Assembly (NCBI GenBank): GCA_934645175.1
Contig: CAKUDE010000001.1
Coordinates: forward strand, 62,001-126,000
Reading direction: 5' to 3'
DNA: 64,000 nt
Origin: an uncultured Oscillospiraceae bacterium
GTDB lineage: Bacteria > Bacillota > Clostridia > Oscillospirales > Oscillospiraceae
The position numbers and the translations under genes were made by a program. The notes beneath the pieces are model-generated. The model saw only the letters and a list, made by a program, of their open reading frames with translations, made no database searches and was not told the DNA's origin. Below, one piece after another: positions 8,473-16,756 of the stretch (position 1 is its first letter; every line of letters starts with the position of its first letter).

Positions 8473-9419
8473 AAATCGTAATTCTGGACGGCCATACGGC
8501 CAATCCCGGCGACCTGAGCTGGGAGGAGTTTGAATCGCTGGGCGACTTCCGCGTGTACGACCGCACGGAGCCGGAGCAGATCGTCGAGCGCATCGGCGAT
8601 GCGCAGATCGTTCTGGTCAACAAGGTGCCGCTGACGGCGGCGACCTTCGACGCCTGCCCCTCCATCCGTATGGCGGGCGTGCTCGCCACGGGCTATAATG
8701 TGATTGATCTGAACGCGGCGCGGCGGCACGGCGTGGTCGTGTGCAACGTGCCGGACTATTCCACGCACGCGGTCGCGCAGATGACCGTTGCGCTGCTGCT
8801 GGAGATCTGCCAGCGCGTCGGAGAACACGCCGAGGCCGTGCGCGAGGGGCAATGGTGCGAATGCCGCGACTTCTGCTTCTGGAATCACTCGCTCACCGAG
8901 CTGAGCGGTAAGACCCTCGGCATCATCGGCTACGGTGCGATCGGCCGCGCCGTCGGCAGGATCGCGCAGGCGCTCGATATGAAGCTGCTCGTCACCGCAC
9001 GGCACGAAAAGCCCGTCCCCGAGGGCGCACGATTCGTTTCGATGGAGGAGCTGCTGGCACAGTCGGACGTGGTTTCGCTGCACTGTCCGCAGACGGCGGA
9101 GAACCTGCATTTTATCAACGACGCGACGCTGGCAAAGATGAAGCACGGTGCGATCCTCATCAATACCGCCCGCGGCGGACTGGTCGATGAGCAGGCCGTC
9201 GCCGCCGCCCTGCGGAGCGGTAAGCTGCGCGGCTACGGCGCGGATGTGGCGGGCTGCGAGCCGATGCTTGCGGATAATCCGCTGCGCAGCGCGCCGAACT
9301 GTTTTATTACGCCGCATATCGCCTGGGCGCCGGAGGAGACCCGCCGCCGCCTGCTGCGCATCCTTGCACAGAATGTCCGCGCGTTCCTCAACGGAACGCC
9401 GCAGAATGTTGTAAGCTGA
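8466..9419 (+). CDS. D-2-hydroxyacid dehydrogenase (glycerate/hydroxypyruvate type)
   Basis: A 317-aa NAD(P)-dependent 2-hydroxyacid dehydrogenase. The dinucleotide fold carries GYGAIGRAVG (about 153-162). The catalytic arginine is in NTARGGLVDE and the histidine in TPHIAWAPEE. The NH2-terminal block (LDGHTANPGDLSW) is typical of the glycerate dehydrogenase (HprA-like) subgroup, so hydroxypyruvate/glycerate is the likeliest substrate pair. No ATG fits; the TTG at 8466 is chosen because homology begins there, with a modest AAAGG site 11 nt upstream. It overlaps the upstream membrane-protein gene. A strong terminator follows. Confidence 0.88.
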   Translation: MVKIVILDGHTANPGDLSWEEFESLGDFRVYDRTEPEQIVERIGDAQIVLVNKVPLTAATFDACPSIRMAGVLATGYNVIDLNAARRHGVVVCNVPDYSTHAVAQMTVALLLEICQRVGEHAEAVREGQWCECRDFCFWNHSLTELSGKTLGIIGYGAIGRAVGRIAQALDMKLLVTARHEKPVPEGARFVSMEELLAQSDVVSLHCPQTAENLHFINDATLAKMKHGAILINTARGGLVDEQAVAAALRSGKLRGYGADVAGCEPMLADNPLRSAPNCFITPHIAWAPEETRRRLLRILAQNVRAFLNGTPQNVVS

Positions 9420-9443
9420 ATCCGAAGGCTTGCTTCGATTGGA

Positions 9444-9481
9444 AAAGCGCCCGTGCCGACTTATGCGGCACGGGCGCTTTA
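9444..9481 (+). terminator. Intrinsic terminator after the hydroxyacid dehydrogenase gene
   Basis: A 15-bp perfect stem (9444-9458 with 9466-9480) around a 7-nt loop. The stem itself ends in TTT, with little T-tract beyond it. Confidence 0.75.
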
Positions 9482-9491
9482 TGCCGCCGCT

Positions 9492-9700
9492 TGTCATTGC
9501 GAGGCCACGTCGCAGGCCGTGGCAATCTCGCGCATCGACGACTGTCATTGCGAGACTTGCGTCAGCAAGTCGTGGCAATCTCCTGTAAAATCTGGCATCA
9601 GATTGCCGCGTCGGGCTTACGCCCTCCTCGCAATGACAAATAGCAGACGCGTCGCTCCGCTCCCCGCAATGACAGATACGCCCCCTGTCATTGCGGGTGC
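9492..9700. repeat. Dispersed palindromic repeat, copy 1
   Basis: Several units of the window-wide element: TGTCATTGCGAG, a small hairpin core (e.g. GACTTGCGTCAGCAAGTC), GGCAATCT, a short linker, AGATTGCC, another core, then CTCGCAATGACA. It fills most of the 373-bp gap between the dehydrogenase and PAP2 genes. No ORF is supported in it. Confidence 0.9.
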
Positions 9701-9735
9701 GGCGGAGGCGGCGGGGGGCAAGCGCAATTTTTGCC

Positions 9736-9764
9736 TTTTCAAACGCTGCGGCTTGTGCTATAAT
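9736..9764 (+). promoter_or_regulatory. Predicted promoter of the PAP2 gene
   Basis: TTTTCA (weak -35), 17-bp spacer, perfect TATAAT, ending 28 bp upstream of the start codon. Confidence 0.5.
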
Positions 9765-9792
9765 TCATAATGACCCGAAAGGAGTGTTTTTG

Positions 9793-10722
9793 ATGGGATT
9801 TCTGTATCTTCTGGAGCAGATCCGCAACCCGGTGCTTGACGTGGTGATGGAGATTATCACCCGCTTCGGCAGCGAGCTTCTGTTCTATGTGTTTGCAATG
9901 TTCCTGCTCTGGTGTGTGGATAAGCGCGAGGGCGCTTACGTTCTGTTCGTCGGCTTCTTCGGAACCGTCGTCAATCAGGTGCTCAAGCTGGCCTGCCGCG
10001 TCGAGCGGCCGTGGGTCCGCGACCCGAATTTCTCTATCGTCGAAAGTGCGCGCGCAGAGGCGACGGGCTACTCCTTCCCCTCCGGTCACAGCCAGAACGT
10101 CACCGCGACCTTCGGCGCCGTCGCGCGCTGGAATCGCGTCAGGTGGCTGCGCATCGTCAGCACGGTCATGATCGCGCTTGTCTGCTTCTCACGGATGTAC
10201 CTGGGCGTTCATACGCCGGCGGACGTTCTGACCGGGCTTGCTCTTTCGATTGTGATTGTTTTTGCATTTTATCCGCTCGTGCGCCGAGCCTTCGACAGTG
10301 AGAAACGGATGGCGGTCCTGCTGGGCGCAATGCTGCTGTGCGCCGTCGGCTATGTGGGATACACCTGCATCGGCGCGCTGCACACGCAGACAGACCCCGC
10401 GCAGCTTATTACCTCGCGCAAGCTCGCCTTCGACATCACCGGCGCATTGCTCGGCTATATTGCGGGCTTCTTTCTGGAGCGGCGCTTTGTCAACTATGAA
10501 ACAAAGGGCGTGTGGTATGTGCAGGCGCTCAAGCTGATCTTCGGCCTCGGTCTGCTGTTGGCGATCAAATCCGGACTGAAGGAGCTTTTCGCGCTGGCGG
10601 GACTGATAAGCCCTGCCTTTGAGCTGCTGCGCTATTTCGTTATGGTCCTATTTGCCACGGCGCTCTGGCCGATGACCTTCCGGCCGCTGACGCGGCTTCT
10701 TACAAAGGAGAAAGTGAAATGA
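9793..10722 (+). CDS. PAP2-superfamily membrane phosphatase
   Basis: A 309-aa integral membrane lipid phosphatase-like protein. The three PAP2 motifs are present in order: K-x6-RP (KLACRVERP), PSGH (SFPSGHSQ), and SR-x5-H-x3-D (SRMYLGVHTPAD). At least seven hydrophobic segments are visible, including three to four after the catalytic domain. The ATG at 9793 follows AAAGGAG. It overlaps the alpha/beta-hydrolase gene by 4 nt (ATGA), so the pair is likely cotranscribed. Plausible substrates are undecaprenyl diphosphate or phosphatidic-acid-like lipids; the sequence does not decide. Confidence 0.88.
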   Translation: MGFLYLLEQIRNPVLDVVMEIITRFGSELLFYVFAMFLLWCVDKREGAYVLFVGFFGTVVNQVLKLACRVERPWVRDPNFSIVESARAEATGYSFPSGHSQNVTATFGAVARWNRVRWLRIVSTVMIALVCFSRMYLGVHTPADVLTGLALSIVIVFAFYPLVRRAFDSEKRMAVLLGAMLLCAVGYVGYTCIGALHTQTDPAQLITSRKLAFDITGALLGYIAGFFLERRFVNYETKGVWYVQALKLIFGLGLLLAIKSGLKELFALAGLISPAFELLRYFVMVLFATALWPMTFRPLTRLLTKEKVK

Positions 10723-11678
10723 GCCCGCTTTGGATCGTCCTGATTGTTCTCGGCGCGCTGGCCGTGCTGCTGTTTGCCGCGGCCTATCTCGGGATGTGTC
10801 TGGCCTGTCTGCACTGCCGCACATTCGTTTCCAACATCGACCGCTTTCTCGACCGATCTGCCTACCGCCCCTATGCCGAGCGCATCCGCGCCGGGCGCGC
10901 GTGGATCGACGCGCAGGAGAGCCATCTGATGACCTGCCTGTCCTATGACGGACTGACGCTGGCCGCACGGTTTTTTCCCTGCGAAAATGCCCGCGCAACG
11001 CTGCTTTTGTTCCACGGCTGGCGCAGCGAGGGGGCAATGGACTTTTCCTGTGCCTGCGAATTTTACCGGTCGCTGGGGCTGAACCTGCTGCTCGTCGATC
11101 AGCGCGCGCAGGGCGCCAGCGCCGGGCGGTATATGACCTACGGCGTCCGCGAGCGCCACGACGTTCACAGCTGGGCGCGCACGGTCAACGAGCGGCTCGG
11201 CGCGGAGCTGCCGGTGCTGCTCGGCGGACTGTCGATGGGTGCGACGACCGTGCTGATGGCCACGGGCGAGCCGTTGCCGGAAAACGTCTGCGGCGTCATC
11301 GCCGACTGCGGCTTCACCTCGCCGAAGGCAATCCTGACCAAGGTTTTGCGCGATAAGCATCTGCCGCCGAGGCTCATTCTGCCGTTTGTCGGCGTGCAGA
11401 TGCGTCTGTTTGCGGGCTTCTCGCCGGACGAGTATTCCGCGCCGGAAGCGCTGCGGCAGTGCCGGCTGCCGGTGTTCTTTGTCCACGGCGAGGCCGACGC
11501 CTTTGTCCCCTGCGAAATGTCGCGCGAAAACTTCTCCGCCTGCGCATCGAGCGATAAAACGCTGCTGCTGGTGCCGGACGCGGGCCACGGCAAAAGCTTC
11601 CTGCTGGCGCAGGAGGAATACTCGCGCCAGGTGTCGCAGTTTGTCGATCGTGCGCTTGCAAAGCACAATAAGTTGTGA
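10719..11678 (+). CDS. Membrane-anchored alpha/beta hydrolase
   Basis: A 319-aa protein with one N-terminal transmembrane helix (about residues 5-28) followed by an alpha/beta-hydrolase fold. The nucleophile elbow is GLSMG (serine near 170). The oxyanion-region motif HGWRSEG comes earlier, the acid is probably in GEADAFVP, and the histidine is in DAGHGKS. The overall form matches the YqkD/BEM46-like hydrolases of Firmicutes. It is translationally coupled to the PAP2 phosphatase, suggesting a shared role in lipid or envelope metabolism (inference). Substrate unknown. Confidence 0.82.
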   Translation: MSPLWIVLIVLGALAVLLFAAAYLGMCLACLHCRTFVSNIDRFLDRSAYRPYAERIRAGRAWIDAQESHLMTCLSYDGLTLAARFFPCENARATLLLFHGWRSEGAMDFSCACEFYRSLGLNLLLVDQRAQGASAGRYMTYGVRERHDVHSWARTVNERLGAELPVLLGGLSMGATTVLMATGEPLPENVCGVIADCGFTSPKAILTKVLRDKHLPPRLILPFVGVQMRLFAGFSPDEYSAPEALRQCRLPVFFVHGEADAFVPCEMSRENFSACASSDKTLLLVPDAGHGKSFLLAQEEYSRQVSQFVDRALAKHNKL

Positions 11679-11684
11679 TACAAT
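11656..11684 (+). promoter_or_regulatory. Predicted promoter of nrdG-dut-ygiQ
   Basis: TTGCAA, 17-bp spacer, TACAAT. The spacer overlaps the end of the hydrolase gene. Confidence 0.5.
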
Positions 11685-11718
11685 TCGTCTACTGACACAA
11701 TATCCGGAGGTGTTCTCC

Positions 11719-12270
11719 ATGAATTATGCGGCAATCAAGACATATGACATTGCCAACGGGCCGGGGGTGCGCACGTCGGTCTTTGTCTCCGGCTGCACGC
11801 GCCACTGCAAGGACTGCTTCCAGCCGCAGACCTGGGATTTCGACTACGGCGAGCCCCTCACCCCGGAGGTTACGGCCGGGATTCTGCGCACGCTGGAGCC
11901 GCCGCATATCGCGGGGCTGACGGTTCTGGGCGGCGAGCCCTTCGAGCCGAAAAACCAGGCGGGCGTGCGCGCTCTGGTCGAGGCCGTCCGCGCGGCTTAT
12001 CCGCAAAAAAGCATCTGGGCCTTTACCGGCTACACGCTCGATACGGAGCTGCTGGCGGGCCGCGTCGGCGCGCCGAATGATGTTTCGGGCATTCTGCGCT
12101 GTCTGGACGTGCTGGTGGACGGGCCGTTTGTCGCGGCGCTGAAGGATTTGGCGCTGCGCTTCCGAGGCTCGTCGAATCAGCGGCTCATTGATGTTCCCAA
12201 TACACTGAAGCGCGGCGAGGTCGTCCTCTGGGACGATGGCTTCCGCAGAGGAGGACGGCAAAATGCGTGA
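11719..12270 (+). CDS. nrdG: Anaerobic ribonucleotide reductase activating protein
   Basis: A 183-aa radical-SAM activase that would install the glycyl radical on NrdD. It has CTRHCKDC (CxxxCxxC, about residues 25-32), the conserved LGGEPF and the C-terminal region WAFTGYTLD...LVDGPF typical of NrdG. The ATG at 11719 follows GGAGG. nrdD is not adjacent, which is unusual for a clostridial nrdG but not rare. It overlaps dut by 8 nt, so both act in the deoxynucleotide supply of an anaerobe. Confidence 0.9.
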   Translation: MNYAAIKTYDIANGPGVRTSVFVSGCTRHCKDCFQPQTWDFDYGEPLTPEVTAGILRTLEPPHIAGLTVLGGEPFEPKNQAGVRALVEAVRAAYPQKSIWAFTGYTLDTELLAGRVGAPNDVSGILRCLDVLVDGPFVAALKDLALRFRGSSNQRLIDVPNTLKRGEVVLWDDGFRRGGRQNA

Positions 12271-12703
12271 GGTCAAAGTAAAAAAGCTGCGTCCGGAGGC
12301 GCGGCTGCCGGTCTACGGCACCGAGTTTTCCGCCGGTGCGGATCTTTGCGCCTGCCTGGATTATGCGGTAACATTGCAGCCCGGAGAGACACGGCTGATC
12401 TCCATCGGCATTGCGATGGAAATTCCCGAGGGCTACGCCGGTCTGGTCTATGCACGAAGCGGCATGGCCTCCAAACGCGGCCTCGCGCCCGCCAACAAGG
12501 TCGGCGTGATCGACTCGGATTATCGGGGCGAATTCTTCGTGCCGATGCATAACCACAGCGCCGTGCCGCAGACCATCGAGCCGGGAGAACGCATCGCACA
12601 GATGATCCTGACGCCCTATCTGACGGCAAGGTTCATAGAAGCGGATGAGCTGAGCGACACTCTGCGCGGCACGGGCGGTTTCGGCTCCACGGGGGCGCGC
12701 TGA
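12263..12703 (+). CDS. dut: Deoxyuridine 5'-triphosphate nucleotidohydrolase
   Basis: A 146-aa trimeric dUTPase that hydrolyses dUTP to dUMP and diphosphate. The five family motifs are visible: AGADLCA (1), ARSGMASKRG (2), GVIDSDYRGE (3), RIAQMIL (4) and GTGGFGSTG at the C-terminus (5). The start ATG at 12263 is preferred over the frame's first codon because AGAGGAGG lies 8 nt upstream. The last base is shared with the ygiQ start (ATG at 12703). Confidence 0.95.
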   Translation: MREVKVKKLRPEARLPVYGTEFSAGADLCACLDYAVTLQPGETRLISIGIAMEIPEGYAGLVYARSGMASKRGLAPANKVGVIDSDYRGEFFVPMHNHSAVPQTIEPGERIAQMILTPYLTARFIEADELSDTLRGTGGFGSTGAR

Positions 12704-14664
12704 TGGGCTTTTTACCGACGACGCGGCGCGAAATGGACGCGCTGGGCTGGCAGCAGGCGGACTTCGTTTATATCATCGGCGACGCCTATGTTGACCACCC
12801 CTCCTTCGGCCACGCGATCATCAGCCGCGTGCTGGAGCGCGCGGGCTACCGCGTCGGGATCGTCTCGCAGCCGGACTGGCGCGATCCGCAGTCCGTCAAC
12901 CGCCTCGGCGCGCCGAGATTGGGCTTCCTTGTCTCCGGCGGCAATATGGACTCGATGGTCAACCACTATTCCGTCGGTAAGCACCGCCGCAAGACCGACG
13001 CCTACACACCCGGCGGCGTGACCGGGAAGCGCCCGGACTATGCAACGGTCGTTTATTGCAATCTCATCCGTCAGACGAATCCGCACGCCGCAATCATCAT
13101 CGGCGGCATCGAAGCCAGCCTTCGCAGGCTGGCGCACTACGATTACTGGTCGGACCGGCTCAAGCGGTCGATCCTTCTGGACTCGCAGGCGGATCTGCTG
13201 CTGTACGGCATGGGCGAAAAGGCCATTGTCGAGGTCGCCGACGCGCTGGCGAGCGGGCTTTCCGTCCGTGAGCTGACCTATCTGCGCGGTACGGCCTTCC
13301 GCACGACCGAGCCGGACACGGACGGGGCGATCGTCCTGCCTTCCTTCGATGCGCTCCGTGCTGACAAGCTTGCATATGCCCGCAGCTTTCTGACGCAGTA
13401 CCGCAATACCGACCCCTTCTCCGCAAAGCGGCTCATCGAGCCGTACGGACGGGAATTCGTCGTGCAGAATCCCCCGCAGTTCCCACTGACGACGCAGGAG
13501 ATGGACGACATTTACGACCTGCCTTACGAAAACACCTGGCATCCGAGCTACCGCGAGGGCGTGCCCGCACTGGCGGAGGTGCAGTTCAGTCTGGTGTCGA
13601 ACCGCGGCTGCTTCGGCGGCTGCGCCTTCTGCGCACTGACGTTTCATCAGGGACGCATTGTGCAGACGCGCAGTCACAAATCGCTGCTGGCCGAGGCCGA
13701 ACGTATGACGAAGCACCCCGACTTCAAGGGCTATCTGCACGACGTCGGCGGCCCGACGGCGAATTTTCGCCAGCCCGCCTGTGCAAAACAACTGGAAAAG
13801 GGCGTCTGCCCCGACCGGCAGTGCCTGTTCCCGCGTCCCTGCCCGAATCTGCGGGCGGATCATTCGGACTATGTGGCGCTGCTGCGCGAGCTGCGCGCCC
13901 TGCCGGGGGTAAAGAAGGTCTTTATCCGCAGCGGGATTCGCTTTGACTACTTACTTGCCGACCCGGACCCGACCTTCCTGCGCGAGCTGGCCGAGTTCCA
14001 TGTATCCGGGCAGCTCAAGGTCGCGCCGGAGCACGTCTCCGACCGCGTCCTGCGCTGTATGGGCAAGCCGGAGCACCGTGTGTTCCGAACCTTCTGCCGA
14101 AAATATGCCGCCGTCAACGAAAAGCTCGGCAAAAAGCAGTACCTTGTGCCCTATCTGATGAGCTCGCATCCCGGCTCGACGCTGCAGGACGCCGTGGAGC
14201 TGGCGGAATACGTCCGCGATCTGGGCTATATGCCCGAGCAGGTGCAGGATTTTTATCCGACGCCCTCCACGCTCTCGACGGTGATGTTCTATACCGGCGT
14301 CGATCCGCGCACGATGCAGCCGGTGTATGTGCCGCGCGATCCGCACGAAAAGGCAATGCAGCGCGCGCTGATTCAATACCGCGACCCCAAAAACGACGCG
14401 CTCGTGCGCGAGGCGTTGGAAAAGGCCGGTCGGCTTGACCTGATCGGTACGGGGCCGAAGTGCCTGCTGCGCCCGCGCAGGGGCGAAAAGCCGGCTTCCG
14501 CGCCGAAGCCCGTGCCGCAGAAGCCCGCACGGGCGGCAAAGCCGCAGAAAAAGCAGCCGTCGCGCAGCGCCGCGGCAAAGCCGCGCAAAAATGAGCCGCC
14601 CAAGCCGACGGCGGCGCAGCTTGCCGCCGCCGAGCGTTATTTGCGCGGGAGGAAGAAAAAATGA
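12703..14664 (+). CDS. YgiQ-family radical SAM protein
   Basis: A 653-aa protein of the UPF0313/YgiQ family, whose reaction is unknown. It has an N-terminal cobalamin-binding-like Rossmann region (DAYVDHPSFGHAIISRVLE...), then the radical-SAM motif RGCFGGCAFCAL (CxxxCxxC, about residues 302-309). The characteristic C-terminal DFYPTPSTLSTVMFYTG follows. The last ~75 residues are a low-complexity Lys/Pro/Ala tail rich in KPA repeats. Length fits the family. It overlaps dut at its start and the DUF3786 gene by 4 nt at its end. Confidence 0.9.
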   Translation: MGFLPTTRREMDALGWQQADFVYIIGDAYVDHPSFGHAIISRVLERAGYRVGIVSQPDWRDPQSVNRLGAPRLGFLVSGGNMDSMVNHYSVGKHRRKTDAYTPGGVTGKRPDYATVVYCNLIRQTNPHAAIIIGGIEASLRRLAHYDYWSDRLKRSILLDSQADLLLYGMGEKAIVEVADALASGLSVRELTYLRGTAFRTTEPDTDGAIVLPSFDALRADKLAYARSFLTQYRNTDPFSAKRLIEPYGREFVVQNPPQFPLTTQEMDDIYDLPYENTWHPSYREGVPALAEVQFSLVSNRGCFGGCAFCALTFHQGRIVQTRSHKSLLAEAERMTKHPDFKGYLHDVGGPTANFRQPACAKQLEKGVCPDRQCLFPRPCPNLRADHSDYVALLRELRALPGVKKVFIRSGIRFDYLLADPDPTFLRELAEFHVSGQLKVAPEHVSDRVLRCMGKPEHRVFRTFCRKYAAVNEKLGKKQYLVPYLMSSHPGSTLQDAVELAEYVRDLGYMPEQVQDFYPTPSTLSTVMFYTGVDPRTMQPVYVPRDPHEKAMQRALIQYRDPKNDALVREALEKAGRLDLIGTGPKCLLRPRRGEKPASAPKPVPQKPARAAKPQKKQPSRSAAAKPRKNEPPKPTAAQLAAAERYLRGRKKK

Positions 14665-15242
14665 GCGGAAACTATGATAAACAGCTTGCCGCCGCGCGGG
14701 AGAGCTTCGCCCGTCAGGGTCTGGCCGCTGCCGCGCCGCCGCTGCGCTTCCTGAATATGCCGCTGCGCATCGACCCGCACGACGGCGAAATCTTCCTGCC
14801 GGACGGGCAAAGCGCTCCGTTTGACATTGCAATGACGGTGTATGACTATCTGTTCCATCTGCAAAGCGCGCCCTGCCTCAGCGGGCAGTGGGTCGCGCAT
14901 GAGCGCCTCAACGCCGTGCAGGGCGGAACGCTGCGCGGACAGCTCTTCATCTCGCGCGAAGCGGCAGGCGCACCCTTTTCCGGGCGGCTCCCCGCTCTGC
15001 GTGCGGCCTGCGCCCTGCTCGGCGGGCAGGAGAGAGAGGACGGCGACTTTGCCTCGGTGCTGCCGCTTGTCGGCGAGCTTCCCGTCTATTTGCGCTTTTA
15101 CGATGCTGACGACGACTTCCCTGCCTCGCTTCAGCTCCTCTGGGACGCAAATACGGCACAATTTTTGACCTATGAAACGACATGGTTCGCCACCGGCGCA
15201 CTTCTGGGGGCGCTGCGCGGCGAAAAGGAGGCGCGACGTTGA
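14661..15242 (+). CDS. DUF3786-domain protein
   Basis: A 193-aa soluble protein. The segment LPVYLRFYDADDDFPASLQLLWDANT and the following YETTW match what I recall of DUF3786, a family found with iron-sulfur and corrinoid proteins in anaerobes; the assignment is from pattern memory. It starts in a 4-nt overlap with ygiQ and its TGA overlaps the TTG start of the next, truncated gene, so all belong to one operon. No cysteine cluster is visible. Confidence 0.7.
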   Translation: MSGNYDKQLAAARESFARQGLAAAAPPLRFLNMPLRIDPHDGEIFLPDGQSAPFDIAMTVYDYLFHLQSAPCLSGQWVAHERLNAVQGGTLRGQLFISREAAGAPFSGRLPALRAACALLGGQEREDGDFASVLPLVGELPVYLRFYDADDDFPASLQLLWDANTAQFLTYETTWFATGALLGALRGEKEARR

Positions 15243-15363
15243 ACATCACGCAATTTGTGATGGCCTACGGCGCGGAGCAGGATCGCCTTCGCGCCCTGCT
15301 GCCCGAGAGCTTCACTTCGCTCCGCCCCGTGCTGCGCATCAATGCGGAGCTGCGCGGCGGTTC
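15239..15363 (+). pseudogene. 5' fragment of a gene cut by the palindromic repeat
   Basis: A TTG start at 15239, with AAGGAGG upstream and a 4-nt overlap with the preceding stop, opens a frame reading NITQFVMAYGAEQDRL...RPVLRINAELRGG for about 41 residues. At 15364 the sequence becomes TGTCATTGCGAG, the edge of repeat copy 2. The frame then translates repeat sequence to a stop near 15442. The rest of the gene is not found downstream, so it looks like a disrupted or deleted gene. The family was not recognised with certainty. Confidence 0.65.
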
Positions 15364-15752
15364 TGTCATTGCGAGGCTGGCAATCTCGCGCCCCGTTGTC
15401 ATTGCGAGACTTGCGATAGCAAGTCGTGGCAATCTCCTGTAAGACCTTGCGTCAGATTGCCACGTCGCTTCGCTCCTCGCAATGACATATCGGCAGATTG
15501 CCGTGTCGGGCTTGCGCCCTCCTCGCAATGACACAGAACGGGAGACGCCGCGCCTTCCCCACAATGACACGGGTATCCATTTGTCATTGCGAGACTTGCG
15601 ATAGCAAGTCGTGGCAATCTCCTGTAAGACCTTGCGTCAGATTGCCGCGTCGCTTCGCTCCTCGCAATGACATGGGGGGCGGCGTGCCACGTTGCCTCGC
15701 TCCTCGCAATGACACGGGGCAGGAACGCCGCTTTGCTCCTCGCAATGCCATA
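15364..15752. repeat. Dispersed palindromic repeat, copy 2 (array)
   Basis: At least four partial units, two of them near-identical (GAGACTTGCGATAGCAAGTCG followed by the same linker and SNP-like variants). It fills the 449-bp gap from the truncated gene to the terminator at 15778. The ORFs that can be drawn through it are repeat translations with no independent support. Confidence 0.9.
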
Positions 15753-15777
15753 CCGGGCGTTTCCCAACCCATTTGAC

Positions 15778-15812
15778 AAAAAAAGTTCTCCGGCTGCTGC
15801 CGGAGAACTTTT
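15778..15812 (-). terminator. Intrinsic terminator of the corrinoid operon
   Basis: A 14-bp perfect stem (15781-15794 with 15799-15812) and 4-nt loop. On the minus strand it is followed by a run of T residues. It starts right after the stop codon of the last operon gene. Confidence 0.9.
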
Positions 15813-16376
15813 TTATTCCGGGATTGTGCGGTAGGCGCGTTCCGGGGAAAGCGTGACGGCGTAGCCGCCGCCGGGCGCAGGCTGCCAATCGTAGCGCGAG
15901 CGCCGCTCCTGCGGAAAGAGCGCCTCCATTGCGGCGGCGATCACGCCGCCGTGCGTCACAACAACGACATCATTCGGAAGAGCGGCCAGCTCGTGTAGCG
16001 CCTCGAGCACGCGGCGGCGCATTTCCGCGCCGCTTTCGCCTCCGGGCGGCGTATTGCGCTCATTGTCGCCGCTGATCCACGCCTGATAGTCGGCGCGGCG
16101 CTTCAGCTCCTCATAGCCGTGCATTTCGAAAACGCCGAAGTCAAGCTCACGCAGACGCGCATCTGTGCGGTGCGGCACCTCGCCGAAAAGCAGCCGCAGC
16201 GTTTCTTCGGTGCGGCTCAGCCCGCTGGTAAAAAACTGCGGCTCGTGCAGCGGCAGGTGCAACGGCGCAAGCGCCGCGCGTCCGGCAGGGCTCAGCGGCA
16301 GATCGGTCGCGCCGCAGTACAGGCGCCGCTCGTTTGCCTCCGTCCGCCCGTGGCGCAGCAGATACAGCGTCCTCAT
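15813..16376 (-). CDS. cobC: Histidine phosphatase, probable alpha-ribazole phosphatase (CobC-like)
   Basis: A 187-aa member of the phosphoglycerate-mutase-like histidine phosphatases. The catalytic motif LLRHGRTEAN is at the N-terminus, and the second histidine is in VVVVTHGGVI near residue 140. The ATG at 16376 overlaps the stop of the upstream CobU-like gene by 4 nt and the operon also encodes CobT, CobU and CobS. The likely reaction is therefore alpha-ribazole-5'-phosphate to alpha-ribazole. Sequence alone cannot separate CobC from related phosphatases; context supplies the call. Confidence 0.8.
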   Translation of the reverse strand: MRTLYLLRHGRTEANERRLYCGATDLPLSPAGRAALAPLHLPLHEPQFFTSGLSRTEETLRLLFGEVPHRTDARLRELDFGVFEMHGYEELKRRADYQAWISGDNERNTPPGGESGAEMRRRVLEALHELAALPNDVVVVTHGGVIAAAMEALFPQERRSRYDWQPAPGGGYAVTLSPERAYRTIPE

Positions 16377-16747
16377 TTCAGCGTCTGCGGCAGGCCGCAG
16401 AAAATACGGGTCACATGCTGCGCATTTTTGCTCAGATAACGGCAGAATTGCCCTGTGACCTGTCTCCATTCGCGCGTTTCCGCGCCGAGCGGCACAACGC
16501 CGCAGAAAATATCGCGGCAGATCAGCACGCTGCTCTGCCATGCCTCGCGGTGCGTCTCAAACAGCTTGACCGGATCCTTTCCGGCGCGCACGCAGGCAAG
16601 GCAGAATTCCTCCAACCGGTCGATCGCCGGCGCGGAATAATCAATGTCAAGCGACGATTCGTTGCAGGTGAAAAAATGCTCGACGCCGTAGGCCGTCCGC
16701 GCAAAATCGCGCTTGCCCTGATAGGCGCCGCCGAGAATCAGCTCCAT
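16373..16747 (-). CDS. Short CobU-like protein
   Basis: A 124-aa protein resembling a condensed adenosylcobinamide kinase/guanylyltransferase. It has a P-loop-like start ELILGGAYQGKRDFA and a C-terminal part CRDIFCGVVPLGAETREWRQ...GLPQTLK that mirrors the end of CobU. The central guanylyltransferase histidine region is missing. A full-length CobU is encoded 0.75 kb upstream, so this is a paralogue rather than a broken copy. Its reading frame is intact and it overlaps cobC by 4 nt. Role unknown: perhaps a regulatory or specialised kinase. Confidence 0.7.
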   Translation of the reverse strand: MELILGGAYQGKRDFARTAYGVEHFFTCNESSLDIDYSAPAIDRLEEFCLACVRAGKDPVKLFETHREAWQSSVLICRDIFCGVVPLGAETREWRQVTGQFCRYLSKNAQHVTRIFCGLPQTLK

Positions 16748-16756
16748 ACTGCCTCC

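Noticed and set aside
9908..9925. DnaA-box-like TGTGGATAAG
   Set aside because: A single match inside the PAP2 coding sequence with no cluster of boxes or AT-rich unwinding region; expected by chance.
15364..15752. CRISPR array or tandem spacer array from the regular TGTCATTGCGAG units
   Set aside because: Units are palindromic with variable self-pairing cores, spacing is irregular, copies are dispersed genome-wide in intergenic gaps and no cas gene is present.
15364..15776. Small ORFs of 60-126 codons drawn through the repeat arrays (also at 9453-9770, 33543-33896, 52044-52226 and 60231-60617)
   Set aside because: Their translations are the same Ser/Arg/Ala-rich repeat peptides in every copy and have no ribosome sites.
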